Below, piece after piece: positions 1-5,856 of a stretch of DNA of 6,439 bases. The stretch is from assembly GCA_963693635.1 (NCBI GenBank), contig CAVOBC010000282.1, positions 1 to 6,439 of the forward strand. The letters run 5' to 3'. Made by a program: the position numbers and the translations under genes. Within the stretch, counting starts at the first letter, position 1; every line of letters starts with the position of its first letter. Source of the stretch: CAVOBC01 sp963693635. GTDB lineage: Bacteria > Pseudomonadota > Gammaproteobacteria > Pseudomonadales > Azotimanducaceae. The notes beneath the pieces are model-generated. The model worked only from the letters and a program-made list of their open reading frames with translations. It did no database searches and was not told the DNA's origin.

Positions 1-90
1 GGCAAGGTTCTGCTTGTAGATGGCCTGCTTCTACGATTAGACGGGTCAAATCAGAGGGTCGACTTCCACAGTTGGTTACCGACTAGTACC

Positions 91-133
91 TTGCAGGTCT
101 TGCAGGTCTTGCAGGTCTTGCAGGTCCTGCAGG
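91..133. repeat. 9-bp tandem repeat (minisatellite)
   Basis: Four exact head-to-tail copies of TTGCAGGTC (91-99, 100-108, 109-117, 118-126) are followed by a partial variant copy, CTGCAGG (127-133). The array lies about 130 bases past the stop of the SnoaL-like gene. The unit is a multiple of three, so frame 1 stays open through it and would read Leu-Gln-Val repeats, but no recognisable protein surrounds it. Replication slippage is the likely origin. I see no gene or clear terminator in the rest of 1-264. Confidence 0.9.
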
Positions 134-264
134 CGTGCGTGCGCCGCGAAGGTCCCTGGTTGGTTCAAGCGCGAGACACCGCTGGGGACTTACAATCCGG
201 ATTGGGCCGTGTGCGTCGCTACCGTTGGAGCTTTGCGATTTGTGTCCCGCGATCCCGATCGTAA

Positions 265-741
265 TCAGACAGCCTTGCGCGGCTTGTCGCGGGCCCATCC
301 GGCCTTGTAGTCGGCACTGATGGCTGGCCCTTTGATGCGCAGATGGGCGATCTTCCATTCACCGTCGACCTTCCGGTAGTCCTCGTGATACCGGCACGTC
401 TGCCACTTGGCCTGCGTCCCCTCGTAGAAGGTGAACATGCCGAGGAAGTACCAGGTGCCTTTGGCGATGTCGCCGTCGACCGTTATCTGCGGGTTGAAGA
501 CCATATGTTGGGAGAAACTGATCGACGCCTGGAAGGTCTTGAAGAGCGCCTGCAACTCCGCGTGGCCGGACGCCTTGCCAACCCCGCGTCCCTCCCAAAC
601 GCCGTCTTCGGTGAAAATCCCGATGATGCGGTCGGTGTTGTGATCATCGTCACAGATCTCGCAATAGCTGGCCTTCAAGCGCTTGATCGCCTCGACATCC
701 TCCGTCTGGATTAGCCGCGCTTCGAGTTCGCTGAGATCCAT
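265..741 (-). CDS. SnoaL-like / NTF2-fold protein
   Basis: This encodes a 158-residue protein of the SnoaL-like (NTF2-fold) superfamily: small alpha+beta barrels that act as cyclases, dehydratases, isomerases or ligand-binding proteins. An N-terminal helix (residues 3-29, with EDVEAIKRLKASYCEICDDD) leads into FTEDGVWEGRG (43-53), the usual first-helix and strand signature. Candidate pocket residues, placed by analogy with scytalone dehydratase, are Tyr26, Asp31/Asp32, His79 in FSQHMVFNPQI and His119. The strand VDGEWKIAHLRIKG (125-138) closes the barrel. The reading frame is open upstream to 1095, but that extension runs through hairpin repeats. The ATG at 741 has GGGAG (747-751) five bases upstream and yields the normal family length. 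It is the last gene of the minus-strand group, after the flavin oxidoreductase, suggesting a role in the same pathway. The fold is secure; the reaction is not predictable. Confidence 0.88.
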   Translation of the reverse strand: MDLSELEARLIQTEDVEAIKRLKASYCEICDDDHNTDRIIGIFTEDGVWEGRGVGKASGHAELQALFKTFQASISFSQHMVFNPQITVDGDIAKGTWYFLGMFTFYEGTQAKWQTCRYHEDYRKVDGEWKIAHLRIKGPAISADYKAGWARDKPRKAV

Positions 742-819
742 ACCCACTCCCGCCGTCGTACGACGGTTGCTGATTGCCTGTTCAGATCTTAAGCAGCGCT
801 GGGGCCCTGCGACGCTCAA

Positions 820-846
820 TGCGGCTGGTCTCGGAGGCCAGCCGCA
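820..846. repeat. 9-bp perfect inverted repeat (hairpin)
   Basis: TGCGGCTGG (820-828) and CCAGCCGCA (838-846) are perfect reverse complements separated by nine bases. The stem is GC-rich, has no T-run on either side, and lies 79 bases upstream of the SnoaL-like start codon, between that gene and the double-hairpin repeat. It could be part of the mRNA leader, a processing signal or a protein-binding site; nothing here decides which. Confidence 0.7.
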
Positions 847-861
847 CTGGCCAATTCCTGT

Positions 862-931
862 CCCAGAATTGTCATCCTGACAATTCTGGGGAGGCGGTTT
901 GCAAGCAAACCTCGCGTGTTCTTGCAGAAAA
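862..931 (-). repeat. Double-hairpin intergenic repeat, copy A
   Basis: This element resembles 2247-2315 along its full length of about 70 bases and in the same orientation. The first palindrome is a perfect 13-bp stem, CCCAGAATTGTCA (862-874) against 878-890, with a three-base loop TCC. The second is GGTTTGC (896-902), AA, GCAAACC (905-911). A shared tail, CTCGC then TTCT then CAG(A/G)AAA, follows. Strand is assigned relative to the genes: the element lies in the transcribed direction between the flavin oxidoreductase and the SnoaL-like gene. The repeat is directly visible; its function (transcript stabiliser, REP-like element or miniature mobile element) is inferred. Confidence 0.85.
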
Positions 932-950
932 GAGGCTTGCAGAAAAGAGG
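921..950. repeat. 15-bp perfect tandem duplication
   Basis: CTTGCAGAAAAGAGG occurs twice with no spacer (921-935 and 936-950), directly at the edge of the double-hairpin repeat copy A. Copy B at 2315 has no matching duplication, so this is probably a local slippage event after the two copies separated. Confidence 0.9.
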
Positions 951-963
951 CCCGGGGAAAATG

Positions 964-983
964 GCGGTGCATCCCTGCACCGC
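964..983 (-). terminator. Possible terminator hairpin of the flavin oxidoreductase gene
   Basis: A perfect 8-bp stem, GCGGTGCA (964-971) and TGCACCGC (976-983), has a four-base loop. It starts about 15 bases past the stop codon of the flavin oxidoreductase gene on the minus strand. Read in that direction it is followed by CATTTTCCCC, a short and imperfect T-run, so termination may be weak or the hairpin may only protect the mRNA 3' end. Confidence 0.5.
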
Positions 984-998
984 ACGCCAGTGCCCGCC

Positions 999-2072
999 CT
1001 AGTTCCAGGACTTCAATTCGGGTAGCACCTCCTCGGCGAAAAGCTGCATGCTTGCCTGCGCTTCGGCAAATGGAATGCCGCCATAGCGAAAACACGTTGC
1101 GAGTTCAAAGTTGCCGATGACCTGGCGCCGTGCCCACAGTTTCTCCAGCATCTGCTGCGGTGTGCCATAGGCGTTGGACGCCTCGAAGCCAGCGACGAAC
1201 TTGTCGAAGCCGACTTTTCGCAGGACCTCGGCTTGCTTGCCATAGCCTTGATAACCTTTGGTCTCGCCCAGGTGATCGCCCATGAGTTCGTAGTGTTCGA
1301 GCAGGCTCTCAAGGTAGCTGGAAAGATATCCCTCCGCGCGTTTCTTGGCGTAGTCGGCGTCGAGGTGACAATACGTGAAGTCCGCCACCATTACGGGCGG
1401 CGCTTCGCGGTCGTGCAACTCGGCGAAGTGTGAACGGTGTTGTTCGATGCCGGGCATGCGCCGGTCCCAATGCGTCTCGGCGAACATGATCATGTGCGCG
1501 CCGGCGCGGGCGCAGGCCTCGACGGAGTCGGGGGAGTTGGCGACCGCGTAGATGCGATCCCTGAAGGAACGACTGGGGCGCGGACGTATCGGAGTTTTCG
1601 GCTGTGGGTAGAACTTGCCGTCGCCTTCCATGAATCCGGTCTCAAGGGCGTTTACGATCATCATCGAGCTCTCGTCGAAACGCTCGCGGCTCTCATCCAT
1701 TTCGATGTTCCGAAACGGCGCGAATTCCCGTCGTGACAACCCCCGCCCCATACCAAATTTGACCCGACCGCCCGATAGTTGGTCGAGCAGGGCCACCTTT
1801 TCGGCGACCCGCAGCGGCTCGTTCCACGGCAAGATGACTGCGGCGGTTCCGAGGGACATCGTTTCGGTGCAGCCAGCGACGTATGCCAGCAGTTCGAGAT
1901 TGTCGGGGCAAAAAGAGTAGTCAAAGAAGTGGTGCTCCACCGGCCAGACGGAATCGAAGCCGAACGCTTCTGCCTGGCGGGTCAGGCTCATCTCCTCGTC
2001 GTAAACCTGGCCGTCTGTGACCGACTCATCCCATCCATAGGATGAAAAAATTAGCTGTAGCCCTACCTCCAT
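999..2072 (-). CDS. Luciferase-like flavin-dependent oxidoreductase (LLM class)
   Basis: This is a 357-residue protein of the bacterial luciferase-like superfamily: cytosolic TIM-barrel enzymes that use reduced FMN (or F420) and oxygen to hydroxylate or cleave organic substrates. Visible family features are the N-terminal strand MEVGLQLIFSSYG, then AEAFGFDSVWPVEHHF (35-49, with Glu46-His47-His48), LGTAAVILPWNEPLRVAEK (74-92), and LLDQLSGGRVKFGMGRG (95-111), the usual flavin-phosphate region. Near the C-terminus, YGTPQQMLEKL (302-312) and FRYGGIPFAEAQASMQLF (328-345) match the family end. An in-frame TTG at 2093 is possible, but ATG at 2072 has GGAGGG seven bases upstream and begins at the first barrel strand, so it is preferred. 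A partner flavin reductase is not seen here. It sits between the PhyH-like and SnoaL-like genes, with gaps of about 260 bases carrying repeats. The class is confident; the substrate and cofactor are unknown. Confidence 0.93.
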   Translation of the reverse strand: MEVGLQLIFSSYGWDESVTDGQVYDEEMSLTRQAEAFGFDSVWPVEHHFFDYSFCPDNLELLAYVAGCTETMSLGTAAVILPWNEPLRVAEKVALLDQLSGGRVKFGMGRGLSRREFAPFRNIEMDESRERFDESSMMIVNALETGFMEGDGKFYPQPKTPIRPRPSRSFRDRIYAVANSPDSVEACARAGAHMIMFAETHWDRRMPGIEQHRSHFAELHDREAPPVMVADFTYCHLDADYAKKRAEGYLSSYLESLLEHYELMGDHLGETKGYQGYGKQAEVLRKVGFDKFVAGFEASNAYGTPQQMLEKLWARRQVIGNFELATCFRYGGIPFAEAQASMQLFAEEVLPELKSWN

Positions 2073-2079
2073 TCCGGGA

Positions 2080-2085
2080 CCCTCC
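2080..2085 (-). promoter_or_regulatory. Shine-Dalgarno deciding the oxidoreductase start
   Basis: GGAGGG on the minus strand lies seven bases before the ATG at 2072. It falls inside the coding sequence that would result from the upstream TTG at 2093, which argues for the ATG as the real start. Confidence 0.7.
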
Positions 2086-2246
2086 GCAGGCAATGCCTGG
2101 CAACGCAGTGATAATCAAAATTGACTGACGGCATCATACGCAGGTTTGTGGTGACCTCGCCCGGTCTCGCGTGGTCTTGTGGTCTTGAATATAGGTCCGC
2201 GCATCAATCGGCCCATCACGTGCGTCGGATTGGCTCTGGTTGTTGC

Positions 2247-2315
2247 CCCAAAATTGTCATTCTGACGATTCTTGGGAGTCGGTTTGCAGCAAACCTCGCA
2301 TTTTCTCGCAGGAAA
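2247..2315 (-). repeat. Double-hairpin intergenic repeat, copy B
   Basis: This is the second copy of the element at 862-931, in the same orientation and starting 19 bases past the stop of the PhyH-like gene. The first palindrome is imperfect here: CCCAAAATTGTCA (2247-2259), loop TTC, TGACGATTCTTGGG (2263-2276). The second is exact: GGTTTGC (2281-2287), A, GCAAACC (2289-2295). The tail CTCGCATTTTCTCGCAGGAAA matches copy A with substitutions. Several differences keep the second stem intact, and the first stem is largely kept, which hints at selection for structure. Confidence 0.83.
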
Positions 2316-2333
2316 TAACTAACTACTGACAGA

Positions 2334-3515
2334 TCACCGCGAGTTGCGAAGGTTGCGTGGCGAACGTTCGAGAACGCTGATGGTCTTTTTCAGTCGGAGT
2401 GCGCGCTCAAGGTCATCCGCGTCTATCGCTGCTGCCTTGGCGGCGCCCAGGCGCGCTATCAGGGCCGTGAAGGCCCCGTCAGATTCGGGCGCAAGCCCCG
2501 GTCCGTCAACGCCTCGTTCCATCGCATGGCCATGCGCGCCCGGAATCAGAACGTCAAAATCGGGTTGGAGCACCGAGTCTGAAGGCGACTGACACTCCGC
2601 AACGTAGTTGAGCGCGGCGGCGGGTTGCCGATACCCGATGAGACGCTGGAGGTCTGCCGGCAGGTTTCTGGCGAGTTCTGGCGGACACGACAGCATTTGG
2701 TTCTCTTCTTGTGCCAGGACCGCGAGCGCGTAGTTGATATTCATGCCTACCCGGCGTTCGGTCGATGTGTTGACGCCGGCTCCGTGCACCGACCAGCCCG
2801 TCCAGACGAGCGCTGAGCCCTTTGCCATTGTTGCCTGAAGGGTGGGTTCAGCGAAAGCGCGGGATCCGCCCCGGGGATCGTCGCGGTGGCTGCCGAGCAC
2901 GGTATGCGTGGCGCCGTTGTCCTGGGTAAAGTCCGTGAGCGCCCACATCACCTCAAGCTGGGGGTCGAGGTGGGCGCGCTGCAGGTCGTGAAGCCACATG
3001 CCATTGGCGCGGTGCAGTTTCAGTTGGTGGGGCATGGCCTCCGTGCCGCCGCCCGGGCCGACATCGATGATCTGTGTGAGGTGAAGCTGGGTTGGATAGC
3101 GAAAACCCTGCTCGCCCTTGCCCCGCCGGTCGCCGATCGCCACCTCGTCCCCCGCGAGTTGCTGTTCTGAAAGCACTGCACGAACGAGTCGCAGGACCGC
3201 CGAGTGCGTGATCATGTGGTGACTGGCGGGTGATCTGGCAACCAGCGCACCGACGCGGCGCGTGCCCCCGAGGCCGTGCAGACCGTGGGGGGTTGCATCG
3301 ATGTAGGGCCGCATTTCGTTGACCACGGCATCGCAGACGCTTCCGGGCAAGGCATTCTCAATAACGACGAAACCGCTCTGGTCGAGGGCGCCCAGGACGC
3401 TTTGGTCGAATGCGCCTTCCGTGCCTTCCGCAACGGCTTGGGCGTAGTTGAAGCGGCGCAGTTGGTGGTTGCCGAAGACGTTGGTGACCTGGGTGTCAAG
3501 CGCGGATGCAGTCAT
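2334..3515 (-). CDS. PhyH-family Fe(II)/2-oxoglutarate enzyme with His-x-Ala site (candidate halogenase)
   Basis: This is a 393-residue cytosolic protein of the phytanoyl-CoA dioxygenase family, non-haem iron enzymes that normally hydroxylate substrates with 2-oxoglutarate and oxygen. LDQSGFVVIENALPGSVCDA (44-63) is the usual N-terminal strand. The core runs from QLKLHRANGMW (164-174) through LEVMWALTDFTQDNGATH (187-204) and GSHRDD (208-213) to SALVWTGWSVHGAGVNTSTE (234-253). Distal His244 and Arg255, eleven residues later, fit the iron and 2-oxoglutarate ligands. At the proximal site, where the family has His-x-Asp, the sequence reads His168-Arg169-Ala170; the codon GCC (3006-3008, complement) is one base from Asp GAC. 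In this superfamily His-x-Ala/Gly marks halogenases such as SyrB2, so halogenation is possible. Loss of activity is the main alternative. Another His-x-Asp (182-184) exists but is too close to the next strand. The ATG at 3515 has only a weak ribosome site. It heads the minus-strand group. Confidence 0.9.
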   Translation of the reverse strand: MTASALDTQVTNVFGNHQLRRFNYAQAVAEGTEGAFDQSVLGALDQSGFVVIENALPGSVCDAVVNEMRPYIDATPHGLHGLGGTRRVGALVARSPASHHMITHSAVLRLVRAVLSEQQLAGDEVAIGDRRGKGEQGFRYPTQLHLTQIIDVGPGGGTEAMPHQLKLHRANGMWLHDLQRAHLDPQLEVMWALTDFTQDNGATHTVLGSHRDDPRGGSRAFAEPTLQATMAKGSALVWTGWSVHGAGVNTSTERRVGMNINYALAVLAQEENQMLSCPPELARNLPADLQRLIGYRQPAAALNYVAECQSPSDSVLQPDFDVLIPGAHGHAMERGVDGPGLAPESDGAFTALIARLGAAKAAAIDADDLERALRLKKTISVLERSPRNLRNSR

Positions 3516-3622
3516 ATTCGAGTACCGACGTGGCGAGTGATGGAGGTGGCCATTCGGGCGGCCTGGTGCAGAGTAGCGTTTGTTTTAACGGTGATTGTCA
3601 GGTCAAGAGATCAGCAATGCGA

Positions 3623-3784
3623 TCAACCGGGTCCCATAGCGACTCGGCATGGTCGGCCGGCGTCGTCGGGACGATCGAAGATTTCGTCAGAAAGCACGTC
3701 GAATATAACCTGATCGTCGACATCAGCCTGCACGCGTGGCCAGCTTGATGTGGGAAACGGCACGCCTTCTGGTTGCGACGGCAT
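3623..3784 (-). pseudogene. Possible N-terminal remnant of a serine hydrolase (beta-lactamase-like)
   Basis: A 53-codon minus-strand frame reads QPEGVPFPTSSWP near its start and FDVLSDEIFDRPDDAGRPCR towards its end. From memory, this resembles the opening of class C beta-lactamase-like / 6-aminohexanoate-hydrolase-type serine hydrolases: a PFPT..WP motif, then an acidic helix, then D.AGPRRTR. The frame stops right after, where such proteins would enter the first core strand, and neither the Ser-x-x-Lys catalytic motif nor any later part is present. If the match is real it is a decayed fragment left by a deletion or rearrangement; otherwise it is a chance frame. Confidence 0.25.
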
Positions 3785-3937
3785 TGGCACGAGATCTTTC
3801 GACAATGACGTGGGTCGTTGCTGGGATGCGCTCCATTGTGTTGTTGGGCCGGCGGCCCGGGAGATACGCTCGCGAATCTGATGACGGAGTATATCCGTGG
3901 AGAGATGTCACGTTGGCGGGCCTCCACTATCAGGGTG

Positions 3938-3967
3938 CTGAAAAAGTGCTTCCCTGCACTTTTTCAG
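3938..3967. repeat. 12-bp perfect inverted repeat, bidirectional-terminator shape
   Basis: CTGAAAAAGTGC (3938-3949) and GCACTTTTTCAG (3956-3967) are perfect reverse complements around a six-base loop. The A-run before and T-run after the short GC core give the form of a bidirectional intrinsic terminator. No intact gene ends here, because the neighbours diverge, so it may be a leftover from a lost gene or the end of a small mobile element. The outer left sequence recurs inverted at 5663-5680. Confidence 0.7.
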
Positions 3968-3971
3968 AGTC

Positions 3972-3987
3972 GCGGGCCTCAGCCCGC
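3972..3987. repeat. 6-bp GC-rich hairpin
   Basis: GCGGGC (3972-3977) and GCCCGC (3982-3987) form a perfect stem with a four-base loop, four bases after the previous hairpin. The pair of adjacent hairpins suggests one composite element, but there is no T-run here and no assignable function. Confidence 0.5.
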
Positions 3988-4215
3988 TGCTAGTGTGCCG
4001 GACCTCGTCGCTCGCGAGGAATATACGATTTCTTAACGATGGCGATGGGTGGGGGCCGGCCAGGGCCGATACTATTCTGGTTCGCAAAGCGCAGGCGAAA
4101 TCCATGTGGCATGCTGCTTTTCTGGCGGCCTTCTAGCGTTCGCGGAAGGTGGGGGTCTGGTTCAGACGCGCGTCCGGGACCCTGCTCTGGCCAATGCTTG
4201 TCACACGGGACGATT

Positions 4216-4635
4216 ATGGAAGACGACGCAACGCAGAGGCTTTTGACGCATCGTGGGGGCTGTCACTGCGGTGCCGTCACCTTTGAACTGGAGGCGCAAG
4301 CGAATTCGAAGGTGCTCGATTGCAGCTGCTCGATTTGCAGCATGGCCGGGTATCTGCACCTTTTTGTGCCGCGGGACAGGTTTCACCTTCTTAGCGGTCG
4401 CGATGCGCTGGTAACCTATCGCTTCAATACCGGAGTTGCTGAACACTATTTCTGTGGCACGTGCGGTGTGAAGTCCTTTTACATTCCCCGCTCACACCGG
4501 GACGGCTATAGCGTCAATGCGCGGTGCATCGAACCATCAACATTGGGCAAACTAGAAGTGGTGCCCTTTGATGGTGGCAATTGGGAGAAAAACGCGGATG
4601 AGTTGCCGCCGCTGCCCGGGCCGGACGTCGCCTGA
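4216..4635 (+). CDS. GFA / CENP-V family zinc protein
   Basis: This encodes a 139-residue protein of the GFA family, named after the glutathione-dependent formaldehyde-activating enzyme. These are small cytosolic two-zinc proteins; most members have no proven reaction, though glutathione-adduct chemistry is often proposed. The cysteine pattern is complete. Cys16 and Cys18 in GGCHCGAVTFE, with Cys80 and Cys83 in FCGTCGVKSFY, fit the structural zinc; Cys36, Cys38 and Cys41 in CSCSIC fit the second, functional zinc. Conserved VNARC (100-104) precedes the C-terminal FDGGNWE (118-124). The frame is open back to 4039, but those 59 codons are arginine- and glycine-rich noise. ATG 4216 follows GGGA (4207-4210) by five bases and sits 13 residues before GGCHCG, as is normal for the family. 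It lies 33 bases ahead of the dehydrogenase on the same strand, probably as one transcript. Confidence 0.9.
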   Translation: MEDDATQRLLTHRGGCHCGAVTFELEAQANSKVLDCSCSICSMAGYLHLFVPRDRFHLLSGRDALVTYRFNTGVAEHYFCGTCGVKSFYIPRSHRDGYSVNARCIEPSTLGKLEVVPFDGGNWEKNADELPPLPGPDVA

Positions 4636-4668
4636 AACTCGCGCACATCGAATAACACAGGAAGAACT

Positions 4669-5631
4669 ATGAAGATTTTGATGACAGAACCGCTGCAGCC
4701 TTCTGGCGAAGCCGTGTTCAACGACCATCCCTGGGTTGAAGTTCTGACGCCGGACGATGTCTCGGAGGATGCCCTGATAGAGGCGGTGGACGGCGTTGTT
4801 GGCATCGCCGTCCGCTCTGCGAAGCTCACGCCGCGCGTCCTCGCGGCAGCGACCGAGTTGCGCGGCGTGTCCCGACACGGGGTTGGTTTCGACAACATCG
4901 ATGTTCCGAGCCTGACGGAGCGCCGGATTCCGCTGATGCTGGCGATTCACGCGAATGCGGTGTCGGTCGCCGAGCATGCGATGTACTTTCTGCTCTCGCT
5001 CGCCAAGCGGGGTCGCCAGTACGACGCTGCAGTGCGCAACTCTGACTTTGGCTTCCGTAACGCGCCGATTGCAATCGACATTGCCGACAAGGTGCTGACC
5101 ATCGTCGGCTTTGGTCGGATCGGTACGCGATTGGCGCGACGGGCTCTGGCATTTGATATGAAGGTGATGGTGTTTGACCCTTATGTCGCGGACGATTTCA
5201 TAGAGGATTCAGGTTGTACGCCCGTTGACGACTTTCGTGATGTGTTGCCAGTGACAGATTTTTTGAGCGTGCACACGCCGCTGACCTCGCTGACCCGGCA
5301 CATGGTCGCGGCGGAAGAGCTCGCACTGATGCGGCCGGGGAGCTTTGTTATCAACTGTGCGCGCGGGGGTATCGTGGATGAAGAGGCGCTGATGAGTGCG
5401 ATCGATCGTAACGCGATTGCCGGGGCCGGCATCGATGTGTTCGAGATCGAACCACCACCACAGGGCCATCCCTTCATGGACAGCGACAAGATCTTCCTGA
5501 GTCCGCACAGCGCCGGGGTCTCGATAGAGGCTGCAACCCGCATGTCGTTTGAAACAGCCGACAACCTGATTGCCGTGCTGGAGAATCGCCTTAATCCGGA
5601 TGCGGTCGCCAACCCGATAGTGCTTCGCTAG
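4669..5631 (+). CDS. D-isomer-specific 2-hydroxyacid dehydrogenase
   Basis: This 320-residue cytosolic NAD(P)-dependent enzyme interconverts a D-2-hydroxyacid and its 2-oxoacid. The first segment of the catalytic domain ends in GVGFDNID (71-78). The nucleotide-binding domain has GFGRIG (147-152, the GxGxxG loop) and Asp170 in VMVFDPY, an acidic residue that favours NAD over NADP. HTPLT (202-206) and NCARGGIVDEEAL (229-241) follow. The catalytic trio is complete: Arg232, Glu261 (DVFEIEPPP) and His280 (LSPHSAG). Length and domain order match intact phosphoglycerate- or glyoxylate/hydroxypyruvate-type members without a regulatory ACT domain. The start has AGGA (4659-4662) six bases upstream. A hairpin terminator follows within 20 bases of the stop. 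Which hydroxyacid it uses cannot be told from the sequence, and the GFA neighbour does not settle it. Confidence 0.95.
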   Translation: MKILMTEPLQPSGEAVFNDHPWVEVLTPDDVSEDALIEAVDGVVGIAVRSAKLTPRVLAAATELRGVSRHGVGFDNIDVPSLTERRIPLMLAIHANAVSVAEHAMYFLLSLAKRGRQYDAAVRNSDFGFRNAPIAIDIADKVLTIVGFGRIGTRLARRALAFDMKVMVFDPYVADDFIEDSGCTPVDDFRDVLPVTDFLSVHTPLTSLTRHMVAAEELALMRPGSFVINCARGGIVDEEALMSAIDRNAIAGAGIDVFEIEPPPQGHPFMDSDKIFLSPHSAGVSIEAATRMSFETADNLIAVLENRLNPDAVANPIVLR

Positions 5632-5649
5632 ATCCAGGGCAATTTCCCT

Positions 5650-5673
5650 AAAAGTGCTGGAGAGCACTTTTTT
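5650..5673 (+). terminator. Intrinsic terminator after the dehydrogenase gene
   Basis: AAAAGTGCT (5650-5658) and AGCACTTTT (5663-5671) form a perfect 9-bp stem with loop GGAG, and the T-run continues to 5673. It begins 18 bases past the dehydrogenase stop. The stem is short in GC, so efficiency may be moderate. The A-run on the left would also give some termination in the opposite direction. It implies that the GFA-dehydrogenase transcript ends here, with the transporter starting separately. Confidence 0.65.
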
Positions 5674-5845
5674 GAGCACCTTGGTAGAGGAGCCTGCATA
5701 GAAGTGGAAAGCGCGACAGACAGCCTTGGTGTACTCAATTGGATGACCGTCGGGGCTGCGCGGTCAACTCGCGGATGCGGTTGGTAACCCAGGGAGCGAT
5801 ACGCCGTGCGTCGGCGAGGCCATAGAAGGTGCTATGGTCAGGAAA

Positions 5846-5850
5846 AGGAG
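5846..5850 (+). promoter_or_regulatory. Shine-Dalgarno of the transporter gene
   Basis: AGGAG lies six bases before ATG 5857 and fixes the start of the incomplete transporter gene. Competing frames on both strands overlap this region. Confidence 0.85.
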
Positions 5851-5856
5851 ATACGC

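Larger units (their letters stand above)
3516..4215. other. 700-base divergent intergenic region
   Basis: This gap separates the starts of the minus-strand and plus-strand groups, so promoters for both probably lie here, but none is clear. The best trace for the PhyH-like gene is TTGACC on the minus strand (3601-3606), which has no good -10 partner. Open frames in this stretch, including the frame running from 4039 into the GFA gene, have no protein character. The exception is a possible hydrolase remnant at 3623-3784. Two adjacent hairpins lie at 3938-3987. No RNA gene was recognised. Confidence 0.6.

Noticed and set aside
1..264. A plus-strand frame open from the window edge to TAA at 262-264, adjoining the SnoaL-like stop
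   Set aside because: The translation includes Leu-Gln-Val runs produced by the minisatellite and shows no recognisable domain; it is probably a chance open frame.
862..931. CRISPR or classical intrinsic terminator interpretation of the double-hairpin repeat
   Set aside because: There are only two distant copies without regular spacers, and the stems are not followed by a T-run, so neither reading fits.
742..1095. N-terminal extension of the SnoaL-like frame to 1095
   Set aside because: It runs through hairpins and a tandem repeat, overlaps the flavin oxidoreductase gene, and has no family similarity; ATG 741 has a ribosome site.
3578..3606. Possible promoter for the PhyH-like gene, TTGACC with ACAAAC 17 bases downstream on the minus strand
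   Set aside because: The -35 is good but the -10 matches poorly; not enough to call.
4039..4215. N-terminal extension of the GFA frame
   Set aside because: Low-complexity Arg/Gly/Trp-rich sequence upstream of the normal family start; ATG 4216 fits the family length.
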